Below, piece after piece: positions 18,836-26,960 of a DNA stretch of 64,000 nt. Position 1 is the first letter of the stretch. Each line of letters begins with the position of its first letter. The DNA lies in the NCBI RefSeq assembly GCF_003751505.1, contig NZ_RJVB01000007.1:186001-250000 (forward strand), read 5' to 3'. The position numbers were made by a program, and so were the translations under genes. A model generated the notes under the pieces. That model searched no databases. It was not told where the DNA came from and worked only from the letters and a program-made list of their open reading frames with translations. Origin of the DNA: Erwinia sp. JUb26 (GTDB lineage Bacteria > Pseudomonadota > Gammaproteobacteria > Enterobacterales > Enterobacteriaceae).

Positions 18836-20518
18836 TCAGATCGGGCACTCTGCCGGCGCTTCAACCGGGTTGAGCAGGATCAGATTGAGCATGCTGTTGG
18901 CGATCTCACGCTCGCCCATCACCACGCGGTCAGCTCCGCGCTCCATAATGTAATCCACTTCATCGTCGTAGTGGGCGCGGGCGATAATTTCAATGTTAGG
19001 GCGCTTTTCACGGGCGGCGGTGACGATCTCTCCGGCCTCGTAGCCGTTCGGGATGGTCAGCAGCATCCAGCGCGCGCAGTCGAGGCGCGCCAGGTCCATG
19101 ATATCGCTCCGGGCGGCGTTGCCTAATACCGCCTTAATTCCCTGCTCGCGCAGCGCTTCGACGCGCGGGCGGCTGTTTTCAACGACCACAATTGGAATAC
19201 CGGCTTCCATCAGGCGGCTGCCCAGCAGGCTGCCAACGCGGCCAAAACCGACCACAACGGCGTGATTGCACAGGTCCACCGGGATCTGCTTCTCTTCTTC
19301 AATCGCCTCTTCCATGGTCTGTTCTTCAATGGTTTCGGTTTTTTCCAGATAGCGCTCGAGCACGGCAAACAGGATGGGGTTCAGCATAATCGACAGAATG
19401 GCGCTCGCCAGCACCAGATTACGACCGGTTTCCGGCAGCAGGTTCAGGGATACGCCCAGTCCGGCCAGGATAAAGGCAAATTCACCGATCTGCGCCAGGC
19501 TGACCGAAATGGTCAGCGCGGTGCGTTTCGAGTGACCGAACAGCCGCACCAGGAACAGCGCGGCAAGGGATTTACCGAAGACGATAATCGCCAGCGCGCC
19601 CAGCACCGCCAGCGGCTGCTGCACCAGAATCATCGGGTCAAACAGCATGCCGACCGACACGAAGAACAGCACCGCAAAGGCGTCGCGCAGCGGCAGCGTA
19701 TCGTGGGCGGCGCGGTGGCTCAGCTCGGACTCGTTAAGCACCATACCGGCAAAGAAGGCACCCAGCGCGAAGGAGACATCAAAGAACTCGACCGCGCCGA
19801 AAGCGATACCCAGCGCCAGCGCCAGCACCGCCAGGGTAAACAGCTCGCGTGAGCCGGTTGCGGCGCTGCGGGCGAGGATCCACGGCACCACGCGGCGGCC
19901 AACCACCATCATCAGCACCATAAAGGCCACCACTTTACCGATGGTGATCACCAGATCGAGCAGCAGCAGGCCAATGCTGGCATTACCCTCTTCAAACATC
20001 CCGGCGATGGCAGGCAGCAGCACCAGCGCCAGCACCATCACCAGGTCTTCTACAATCAGCCAGCCAATCGCAATCTGCCCGCGCTGGCTGTCAATCAGCT
20101 GACGCTCTTCCAGTGCACGGAGCAGCACCACCGTACTCGCGGTGGAAAGGCACAGCCCGAACACTAATCCGGTCAGCATTGACCAGCCCATCGCCCACGA
20201 AAGCCCCATTCCCAGCAGCGTCGCCACGGCTATCTGCGCGATAGCGCCGGGAATGGCGATCGACTTTACCGCCATCAGGTCTTTCAGCGAGAAGTGCAGA
20301 CCCACGCCGAACATCAGCAGGATCACGCCCAGTTCAGCCAGTTCGGGAGCAAGATTGGTATCGGCGACGAAGCCAGGGGTAAAAGGACCAGCAAGAACGC
20401 CAGCCAGCAGGTAACCAACAAGGGGAGAGATGCGCAGGCGGTTAGCCAGCATACCGAGGAGGAAGGCGAGAACTAAGCCTCCTACTATGGTGGTGATAAG
20501 CGGTGTGGTGTGGTGCAT
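18836..20518 (-). CDS. ybaL: YbaL, KefB/KefC-type cation:proton antiporter
   Basis: The 560-residue protein begins with a CPA2 monovalent cation/proton antiporter domain of about 12 membrane segments (residues 5-385). A charged linker EEQTMEEAIEEEKQIP follows. The C-terminal RCK/TrkA-N domain starts near residue 418 with the nucleotide-binding turn VVGFGRVGSLLG. Relatives KefB and KefC are glutathione-gated K+ efflux systems; the substrate of YbaL is not settled. It is followed, in divergent-looking but same-strand order, by fsr, as in E. coli. Confidence 0.94.
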   Translation of the reverse strand: MHHTTPLITTIVGGLVLAFLLGMLANRLRISPLVGYLLAGVLAGPFTPGFVADTNLAPELAELGVILLMFGVGLHFSLKDLMAVKSIAIPGAIAQIAVATLLGMGLSWAMGWSMLTGLVFGLCLSTASTVVLLRALEERQLIDSQRGQIAIGWLIVEDLVMVLALVLLPAIAGMFEEGNASIGLLLLDLVITIGKVVAFMVLMMVVGRRVVPWILARSAATGSRELFTLAVLALALGIAFGAVEFFDVSFALGAFFAGMVLNESELSHRAAHDTLPLRDAFAVLFFVSVGMLFDPMILVQQPLAVLGALAIIVFGKSLAALFLVRLFGHSKRTALTISVSLAQIGEFAFILAGLGVSLNLLPETGRNLVLASAILSIMLNPILFAVLERYLEKTETIEEQTMEEAIEEEKQIPVDLCNHAVVVGFGRVGSLLGSRLMEAGIPIVVVENSRPRVEALREQGIKAVLGNAARSDIMDLARLDCARWMLLTIPNGYEAGEIVTAAREKRPNIEIIARAHYDDEVDYIMERGADRVVMGEREIANSMLNLILLNPVEAPAECPI

Positions 20519-20679
20519 GCCTGTCTCCTTATGTATGCCTGCTCGTCATACTTCAAGTGGCAGATGCCCTGTTTGTTGCCCTGGTCACTGTGCGATCCGT
20601 GCGCCGGGCTGGGGGGCCTTCCGCTGTACTGCAACTCGAATTAATTAGAGTATAAATGTGTCCAGTTGTAAGTTTTCAG

Positions 20680-20846
20680 TGTATGGCATAATCCGCCCTC
20701 GCGCTTGTGTTTATTGAGACTAAGGGAAAAAAATATGAGCCATACGGTGAAATTTGTCAGTAAGTGCGATTTTACACACTTATCAGATTACAGTGCTGGT
20801 GTTACCGGAGCGTGAACCGGTGCAAAAATCAGACAATTGCACCGGT
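20680..20846 (+). other. Possible short transcript with a 26-codon ORF between ybaL and fsr
   Basis: An extended -10-like TGGCATAAT ends near 20692. Downstream, AAGGG precedes an ATG at 20735 that opens a 26-codon frame, MSHTVKFVSKCDFTHLSDYS and so on, ending with TGA at 20813-20815. Immediately after the stop is a 10-bp perfect stem, ACCGGTGCAA (20816-20825) / TTGCACCGGT (20836-20845), without a T-run. Fsr ends at 20853 on the other strand, so the hairpin might instead serve fsr. Coding potential is unproven. Confidence 0.3.
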
Positions 20847-20852
20847 AAGGGA

Positions 20853-22052
20853 CTATTTACGCCGGTTATCAGGCAGGAAAGCCGTAAGAATACCGAGAAG
20901 CGGCAGATAAGCGCAGATTTGGTAGACCAGTTCGATGCTGGTGTGGTCCGCCAGCAGCCCGAGCAGGGCGGCACCCAGTCCACCCATACCGAAGGCAAAA
21001 CCAAAAAACAGTCCGGAAACCATACCGATACGTCCCGGCATCAGCTCCTGGGCATAGACCAGAATGGCGGAAAACGCCGAGGCCAGCACGAAGCCGATAA
21101 TCACCGACAGCACGCCCGTCCACAATAAGTTCATATGCGGCAGCAGCAGCGTAAAGGGGGCCACGCCGAGAATAGAGGCCCAAATCACCCGCTTACGACC
21201 AATCTTATCGCCGATCGGGCCACCGATCACCGTTCCTGCCGCCACGGCAAACAGGAAAATAAACAGGTGGAGCTGCGCGCTTTGTACCGACAGGCCGAAT
21301 TTCTGCATCAGATAAAAGGTGTAGTAGCTGCTCAGGCTGGTGAGATAGAAATATTTGGAGAAAATCAGCACTAGCAAAATGCTAATCGCAAAGGCCACCT
21401 GACGGCGCGGCAGCGAGCTGTCGGCTGGCACGGTGCTTTTTTTCGCCATGCGATTCTGCGTCTGATACCAGCGGCTGATTTGCAGCAGCACCACAATCGC
21501 CAGCAGCGCCGCCAGCGAGAACCACGCAACGTTGCCGCGACCGTAGGGCGCAATCACCAGCGCGGCCAGCAGCGGGCCAAGCGAGCTGCCAAAATTACCG
21601 CCGACCTGGAACAGCGACTGCGCCAGACCATGACGCCCGCCTGATGCCATCCGCGCGACGCGTGAGGATTCCGGGTGAAATACCGACGAACCGGTGCCGA
21701 CCAGCGCGGCGGCCAGCAGAACGGTGGTGAAGCTTCCGGCCAGCGCCAGCAGGATCAGGCCAGAAAGCGTAAAGCCCATGCCGATGGGCAACGACCACGG
21801 CTGCGGATGCTTATCGGTGTAATGTCCAATCAGCGGCTGTAACAGAGACGCGGTGAGCTGATAGGTCAGGGTGATCAGGCCTATCTGCACGAAGCTGAGC
21901 GAGAAATCCGCACGCAGCAGCGGGTAGATCGCCAGAATCAGCGACTGGATCATATCGTTCAGTAGATGGGCAACGCTGATGGCACCGAGAATGCCAAAAG
22001 CCGTGCGCCGGAGGGGCGATGTCGGAGAAGAGAGCGGGGATTCACTTGCCAT
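20853..22052 (-). CDS. fsr: Fsr, fosmidomycin-resistance-type MFS exporter
   Basis: The 399-residue, 12-segment major facilitator is very close to E. coli Fsr. Shared stretches include AISVAHLLNDMIQSLILAIY, SSVFHPESSRVARMASGGRH and FGFAFGMGGLGAA. Overexpressed Fsr pumps out fosmidomycin; its natural substrate is unknown. The ybaL-fsr-ushA order is conserved, with fsr and ushA divergent over a 226-bp gap. Confidence 0.95.
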   Translation of the reverse strand: MASESPLSSPTSPLRRTAFGILGAISVAHLLNDMIQSLILAIYPLLRADFSLSFVQIGLITLTYQLTASLLQPLIGHYTDKHPQPWSLPIGMGFTLSGLILLALAGSFTTVLLAAALVGTGSSVFHPESSRVARMASGGRHGLAQSLFQVGGNFGSSLGPLLAALVIAPYGRGNVAWFSLAALLAIVVLLQISRWYQTQNRMAKKSTVPADSSLPRRQVAFAISILLVLIFSKYFYLTSLSSYYTFYLMQKFGLSVQSAQLHLFIFLFAVAAGTVIGGPIGDKIGRKRVIWASILGVAPFTLLLPHMNLLWTGVLSVIIGFVLASAFSAILVYAQELMPGRIGMVSGLFFGFAFGMGGLGAALLGLLADHTSIELVYQICAYLPLLGILTAFLPDNRRK

Positions 22053-22278
22053 TAAATTAACCTGTCATCCAATTATGTTTTTATGAGTGCAGAGAAGCAA
22101 AATCACTGCAAAGCCCTCTTTTATAGCGAACAACCTTCGCGCGAGTAATTACCATTTAGAGCTATTTCGGCGCTACGGTTGCGGGGCTGTCACAAAAAGT
22201 GAATACTTTTGCTGATTATTTTGGCAGAGCTGCATTTATGCGGTTTTGTTTGCGGTTGATGAAACAAGGAGAAGTGCA

Positions 22279-23940
22279 GTGCCGGTATTCAATAAACGTA
22301 TCTTGAGTTTGCTGACCGTGGGGCTGCTCAGCGCGCCGCTGATGGCGCAGGCATGGGTAAAAGACCGTACCTATAAATTCACCGTGTTGCATACCAACGA
22401 TCATCACGGTCGCTTCTGGAACAATGAGCACGGTGAATACGGGCTGGCGGCGCAGAAAACCATGATGGATAAGATCCGTCTGGACGTGCAGTCACACGGT
22501 GGGGCGGTGCTGATCCTGTCAGGTGGCGATATTAATACCGGCGTACCGGAATCCGATCTGCAGGATGCCGAGCCTGATTTCCGCGGGATGAACCTGATTG
22601 GCTACGACGCCATGGCGATTGGTAATCACGAGTTTGATAATCCGCTGCCGGTGCTTCGCCAGCAGCAGAAGTGGGCGAAGTTCCCACTGCTCTCCGCCAA
22701 TATCTATCAAAAAAGTACCGGCCAGCGCCTGTTCCAGCCCTATGCGCTGTTTAACCGTAAGGGACTGAAAATCGCGGTTATCGGCCTGACCACCGACGAC
22801 ACGGCCAAGATTGGCAACCCGGAAAACTTCACCGATATCGTCTTCCATAAACCGGCAACCGAAGCGAAAGCGGTGGTGGAAGCTCTGCGGGCGAAAGAAA
22901 AACCGGATGTGATTATTGCCGCGACCCATATGGGGCACTATGACAACGGTAATCACGGATCGAATGCGCCGGGCGATGTGGAAATGGCCCGCGAGCTGCC
23001 TGCAGGCTACCTGGATATGATTGTGGGTGGGCACTCACAGGATCCGGTCTGTATGGCGCAGGAGAACGTCAAGCAGGCGGACTACGTGCCGGGCACACCC
23101 TGTACGCCGGATCGCCAGAACGGCACCTGGATCGTGCAGGCCCACGAGTGGGGCAAGTACATTGGCCGCGCCGACTTCACCTTCCGCAACGGCCAGCTGA
23201 AGCTGGAACATTACGAACTGGTGCCGATCAACCTGAAGCATAAAGTCACCAACGCCGACGGCGGCACCAGCTGGGTGAACTACACGGCTGAAATCGACAA
23301 AAATCCGGCGATGATGAAACTGCTGACGCCGTTCCAGAAAAAGGGTGAAGCGCAGCTTGGGGTGAAAATTGGCAGCGTTAACGGCCACCTTGAAGGCGAT
23401 CGCAGCAAGGTACGCTTCGTGCAGACCAATATGGCGCGGCTGATCCTGGAAGGACAGATTGAACGCACCAACGCCGATTTTGCGGTGATGAGTGGCGGCG
23501 GCGTACGCGACTCGATCGAAGCCGGAGACATTACTTATAAAGACGTGCTTAAGGTGCAGCCGTTTGGCAATACTCTGGTTTACGTGGATATGAAAGGCAG
23601 CGAAGTGCGCGATTATCTGGCGGTGGTGGCGAATAAGCAGGTGGATTCCGGCGCCTATGCGCAGTTTGCCCGCGTCAGCCTGATTGCCGACGGCAGCGGA
23701 GTGAGCGAGGTGAAAATTAACGGCGAACCGCTGCAGGACGATAAGGTTTACCGCATGGCCACCCTGAGCTTCAACGCCACCGGTGGCGACGGTTATCCGC
23801 AGGTCGATAAGCAGGCCAGTTATGTAAACACCGGTTTTGTCGATGCAGAGGTGCTGAAGCAATACATTCAGGGCCACTCGCCGCTGGATGCGGCGAAGTA
23901 TCAGCCTGCTGGAGAAATCGTCTACAAAAAAGCAGAGTAA
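22279..23940 (+). CDS. ushA: UshA, periplasmic UDP-sugar hydrolase / 5'-nucleotidase
   Basis: UshA cleaves UDP-sugars and nucleotides in the periplasm. The chosen GTG start at 22279 follows AAGGAGAAG and gives 553 residues (E. coli 550). A signal peptide ends about LMAQA-W. The metallophosphatase domain shows HTNDHHG, GNHEFDNP and GGHSQDP. The C-terminal nucleotide-binding domain shows NATGGDGYPQ. An in-frame ATG at 22246 lacks a ribosome-binding site and would spoil the signal peptide. A long hairpin follows. Confidence 0.95.
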   Translation: MPVFNKRILSLLTVGLLSAPLMAQAWVKDRTYKFTVLHTNDHHGRFWNNEHGEYGLAAQKTMMDKIRLDVQSHGGAVLILSGGDINTGVPESDLQDAEPDFRGMNLIGYDAMAIGNHEFDNPLPVLRQQQKWAKFPLLSANIYQKSTGQRLFQPYALFNRKGLKIAVIGLTTDDTAKIGNPENFTDIVFHKPATEAKAVVEALRAKEKPDVIIAATHMGHYDNGNHGSNAPGDVEMARELPAGYLDMIVGGHSQDPVCMAQENVKQADYVPGTPCTPDRQNGTWIVQAHEWGKYIGRADFTFRNGQLKLEHYELVPINLKHKVTNADGGTSWVNYTAEIDKNPAMMKLLTPFQKKGEAQLGVKIGSVNGHLEGDRSKVRFVQTNMARLILEGQIERTNADFAVMSGGGVRDSIEAGDITYKDVLKVQPFGNTLVYVDMKGSEVRDYLAVVANKQVDSGAYAQFARVSLIADGSGVSEVKINGEPLQDDKVYRMATLSFNATGGDGYPQVDKQASYVNTGFVDAEVLKQYIQGHSPLDAAKYQPAGEIVYKKAE

Positions 23941-23954
23941 AGTCGGCTGCGGCA

Positions 23955-23988
23955 GTGGATATGGAGCACACGAGTGCTCCATATCCAC
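23955..23988. terminator. 15-bp hairpin between ushA and the PACE efflux gene
   Basis: GTGGATATGGAGCAC / GTGCTCCATATCCAC is a perfect 15-bp stem with an ACGA loop, located between convergent genes. No T-run is present on either side, so it may act as a shared terminator or a 3' mRNA stabiliser. Confidence 0.55.
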
Positions 23989-23992
23989 ACCA

Positions 23993-24445
23993 TCAGGAAG
24001 AGGTATGAGCCTGACGGCGCTGTTCGCGCGAACGGATCAGGCGCTCGCGGAGCTTATCGTAGGCCCAGTTATAGACCACCGTGTAGGGCAGGAAGAACAG
24101 GAAAAAGCCCAGCTCAACCAGAAATGCCTGCCACAGCGTCACACCCAGCATCCAGGCCGCCAGCGGCAGACCAATCAGAATAAAGCCACCTTCAAAGCCC
24201 AGCGCATGCATCACGCGCAGCGCCAGCCCGCGCTTCACCCGCTCACGCGGGAACAGGCGATCGAACCCGGCGTTGTAAATCATGTTCCAGATCATCGCCA
24301 CCGTGGAAAGCATAATAGCCAGTGCGCCCATCTGAAAAAGCGGTTTGTTCATAAGCCAGGCGGCAACGGGAGAAACGATCGCGATGGCCACCAGTTCAAA
24401 GCCTGCAGCATGATAAAAACGTTCTTTCAGTGTACGAGTGGACAT
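23993..24445 (-). CDS. PACE-family (AceI-type) multidrug efflux protein
   Basis: The 150-residue protein has four membrane helices in two 'bacterial transmembrane pair' repeats (residues 8-75 and 80-140), the organisation of PACE transporters. These small proton-driven pumps export chlorhexidine, acriflavine or short diamines such as cadaverine. The motifs RFYHAAGFELVAIAI and RVMHALGFEGGFILI mirror each other, each with a conserved Glu inside a helix. The gene diverges from a LysR regulator over a 90-bp gap, the usual PACE arrangement. Confidence 0.88.
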   Translation of the reverse strand: MSTRTLKERFYHAAGFELVAIAIVSPVAAWLMNKPLFQMGALAIMLSTVAMIWNMIYNAGFDRLFPRERVKRGLALRVMHALGFEGGFILIGLPLAAWMLGVTLWQAFLVELGFFLFFLPYTVVYNWAYDKLRERLIRSREQRRQAHTSS

Positions 24446-24535
24446 ATGTCCTCCAGAGTGATTAGAAAGCGTATTTTCTATCCTTTTGCTGCTAAGATAA
24501 AATGATTATCCATCGATAAAAGCGATACATCAGCG

Positions 24536-25402
24536 ATGCGTTATTCACCGGAATCCCTTGAGGCCTTTGTACAAACTGTAGAAAGCGGTTCGTTCTCCGC
24601 TGCGGCGCGGGCGCTGCGCAAAAGTCAGTCGACGGTCAGCACCGCAGTGGCTAACCTGGAAAGCGATCTCGGGCTGATTTTGTTCAATCGTGAAGCCCGC
24701 ACACCGGTACTGACCGAAAACGGCCAGCGGGTGCTGACGCAGGTCAATGCGATTCTGAATGCCGCCGCGCAGCTGGACGAACTGGCCATGCGGCTGGCGG
24801 GTGATGTCGAGCCCTGTCTACGCCTGGCGATCTCCGATTTCTGGCAGGCCGATCATCACGAGCATCTGCTGAAACGCTTTGCCAGCCGTTACCCGGATAT
24901 TGAGTTTGAATGCATGATTGCCGAGGACGGCGACGTGATCGATCTGCTGCAAAGCGGCAGGGCGCATATCGGCGTGATCCGCGTGCAGGATCGCTATCCG
25001 GCGAATATCAGCCTTCGCCGGCTACAGGTGGAGGCGAAAATGGCGATTTACCTGCATAAGGATCATCCGCTGGCGCAGCAGGACAGCGTGACGGAAGCCG
25101 AGCTGCAGGGAGTCAGGCAGCTGCGGCTGAATACCTGGACTGAACAGGAACCGGTGCCGGGAGGCAAAATCTGGCTGGCGCCGTCGTATCTGCTGCTGCT
25201 GGAGATGGCGGAGCAGGGATTTGGCTGGAGCGTGCTGCCGCGCTGGCTGACCGAACAGTTTGGCCACCGGCTATTGCGCGAACTGCCGGTGGCGGGCTGG
25301 CCGCAGAATATCCGTGTGGACGTTGCCTGGTCACGGCTTTCACCGCCCGGCCCGGCGGGGCGCTGGATGATCGATCAGCTGATTAATCAGCGGCCGGATT
25401 AA
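24536..25402 (+). CDS. LysR-family regulator of the adjacent PACE efflux gene
   Basis: The 288-residue LysR protein has an N-terminal helix-turn-helix ([22 protein letters not shown], about residues 18-38) and an effector domain. It starts [18 protein letters not shown]. Divergent orientation to the PACE pump suggests that it senses a pump substrate and activates the pump gene, as AceR does for aceI. Its stop overlaps that of convergent ybaK by 4 bases. Confidence 0.88.
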   Translation: MRYSPESLEAFVQTVESGSFSAAARALRKSQSTVSTAVANLESDLGLILFNREARTPVLTENGQRVLTQVNAILNAAAQLDELAMRLAGDVEPCLRLAISDFWQADHHEHLLKRFASRYPDIEFECMIAEDGDVIDLLQSGRAHIGVIRVQDRYPANISLRRLQVEAKMAIYLHKDHPLAQQDSVTEAELQGVRQLRLNTWTEQEPVPGGKIWLAPSYLLLLEMAEQGFGWSVLPRWLTEQFGHRLLRELPVAGWPQNIRVDVAWSRLSPPGPAGRWMIDQLINQRPD

Positions 25403-25878
25403 TCGCGTTTGGCGATATCGGCAAACGTCGCGCTCAGCAATTTTGCCAGGTCGCCTGGTGCCAGTTCGAGATCCAGCCCGCGCCTGCCGCCGGAAACATA
25501 GATCGTTGCGAAATGCTGCGCCAGATGGTCGATTACCGTCGGCAGGCGTTTTTTCTGCCCCAGCGGGCTGATGCCGCCCAGTAGATAACCGGTACTGCGC
25601 TGGGCAAACTGCGGGTCGGCCATCTCGACCTTTTTCGCCCCTAGCGCTTTCGCCACTTTTTTCAGATCGAGCTGCCCGGCCACCGGCGTGACGGCAACCG
25701 CGAGGGTTTTATTGTCGCCGTTAAGCGCTACCAGCAGCGTTTTATAGACCCGCTCGGCGTCAAGATTGAGCTTGCGCACCGCCTCGTCACCGAAGTTGGT
25801 TTCGTTGCTGTCGTGCTCGTAAGGATGCAGCGTAAAGCTTACTTTCTGTTTTTCTAAAAGTTTTACCGCCGGAGTCAT
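25399..25878 (-). CDS. ybaK: Cys-tRNA(Pro)/Cys-tRNA(Cys) deacylase YbaK
   Basis: The 159-residue protein matches YbaK almost throughout: [10 protein letters not shown] at the start, then [20 protein letters not shown] and [21 protein letters not shown]. YbaK is a free-standing editing domain that removes cysteine misattached to tRNA(Pro). It lies left of chiX and ybaP, as in E. coli. Confidence 0.96.
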   Translation of the reverse strand: MTPAVKLLEKQKVSFTLHPYEHDSNETNFGDEAVRKLNLDAERVYKTLLVALNGDNKTLAVAVTPVAGQLDLKKVAKALGAKKVEMADPQFAQRSTGYLLGGISPLGQKKRLPTVIDHLAQHFATIYVSGGRRGLDLELAPGDLAKLLSATFADIAKRD

Positions 25879-25978
25879 CGCCTAAATCCTTCCCGTATTA
25901 ACCGCGTACATGCCGCTTAAAATTGGTGAATAAAAGTACTGGAGAAAAAGTGCGCATTGAGCGACAATCTGCCCCGCG

Positions 25979-26060
25979 TCAGCACCCGTGCTGATAGATA
26001 ACCAAAATCATAAAAAAATTCCTTATTGACTGGCCGATAGCGATATCGGCCATTTTTTTT
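25979..26060 (+). ncRNA. chiX: ChiX (SroB/MicM) small regulatory RNA
   Basis: This is the ybaK-ybaP intergenic position of E. coli chiX. A 5' stem-loop (TCAGCA / TGCTGA, 25979-25994) is followed by an A-rich single-stranded part and the pairing region TTCCTTATTGAC (26019-26030). The 3' hairpin TGGCCGATA-GCGA-TATCGGCCA (26031-26052) ends in T8. The hairpin and A-run match remembered E. coli ChiX nearly base for base, with compensating changes. ChiX is an Hfq-dependent silencer of the chitoporin mRNA chiP. The exact 5' end is a guess. Confidence 0.88.
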
Positions 26061-26859
26061 AGCGCCCCAGCAGCTCGGGGAGATTTCCCTCACCGTAAAG
26101 ATGCAGCGCGCCAACCGCCAGGACATAGCGGCCAGGCGGCAGCGCATGCAGCTGCTCGCACCATCGCTGATTGCGCTGATGCATCAATAAATCACTCAGG
26201 CTGCTGCTGAAGGTATCCGGCAGTACCGTTTTGCCGCTGCTGCCCGGCGGCGCTTCCAGCCACCAGCTGACCATCGTTTGCAGCAGCCGGGCATTGACGT
26301 GCCAGTGCTGTAACGTATCTTCCAGCAGCGTCATGCCCTCATCCGGCAGCGACTTCAGCAGCGCCAGCTGGGTTTCCGGCCCCTCAAGCTCAATGATTTT
26401 TATCTGCCGCTCTTTCGCCGCCTGCAGCAGCTGATAGTCAATGCCGCAATCGGCACGCAGGCCCAGGCGCTGTGCCTGCTGCGCCTGAAGCATCAGCGCG
26501 ACCTGCCAGGCGGGCAGGGTATCGATACGCTGCAAATCGATATCCAGTTCGCCGCACCGTTTCTCCAGCTGCTGGAACCGATCCGCCGACAGGCGCTGCT
26601 CCAGCGGCGGACACTGCGCGCTGTCGCTGAACGGGGATCCACCGGCGGTAATATCCGCTTCCACAATCAGCGCATCGACAGCCTGTAGCTGGTTGAGCAG
26701 TTCTCCGGGCAGCGGAGACATATTACGCGTGCCCATATGGATACTGCCTACCAGATGCAGGTGCCGTTGGCCGAGGGAAATATCCAGCGCCGGATAACGA
26801 TACTCTACCGGCCAGAGCCTGCGCGACAGCCGCCGCAGTGCGTGAATGACTTTCCCCAT
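26059..26859 (-). CDS. ybaP: YbaP, TraB/GumN-family protein
   Basis: The 266-residue protein carries the TraB/GumN signature LHLVGSIHMGTRNMSPLP near residues 30-47 and ends with YVLAVGALHLYGEGNLPELL, where the second conserved His lies. The family resembles Tiki-type metalloproteases, but the role of YbaP is unknown. E. coli YbaP has an N-terminal hydrophobic segment that is not obvious here. A start further upstream has no better support. Its stop abuts the T-run of chiX on the other strand. Confidence 0.88.
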   Translation of the reverse strand: MGKVIHALRRLSRRLWPVEYRYPALDISLGQRHLHLVGSIHMGTRNMSPLPGELLNQLQAVDALIVEADITAGGSPFSDSAQCPPLEQRLSADRFQQLEKRCGELDIDLQRIDTLPAWQVALMLQAQQAQRLGLRADCGIDYQLLQAAKERQIKIIELEGPETQLALLKSLPDEGMTLLEDTLQHWHVNARLLQTMVSWWLEAPPGSSGKTVLPDTFSSSLSDLLMHQRNQRWCEQLHALPPGRYVLAVGALHLYGEGNLPELLGR

Positions 26860-26960
26860 TATCCCTCCGCCGGATCGCGTTAATAGCCCTCATGCTAACG
26901 CGATAAGTCGCTGAGCGACAGGGCAAAACGCAGCACGCTGGCCTGCCCCGGCCTGAAACG

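Noticed and set aside
25917-26147. Minus-strand frame in the ybaK-ybaP gap
   Set aside because: It runs across the ChiX RNA gene and the end of ybaP in another frame; the RNA explains the sequence better.
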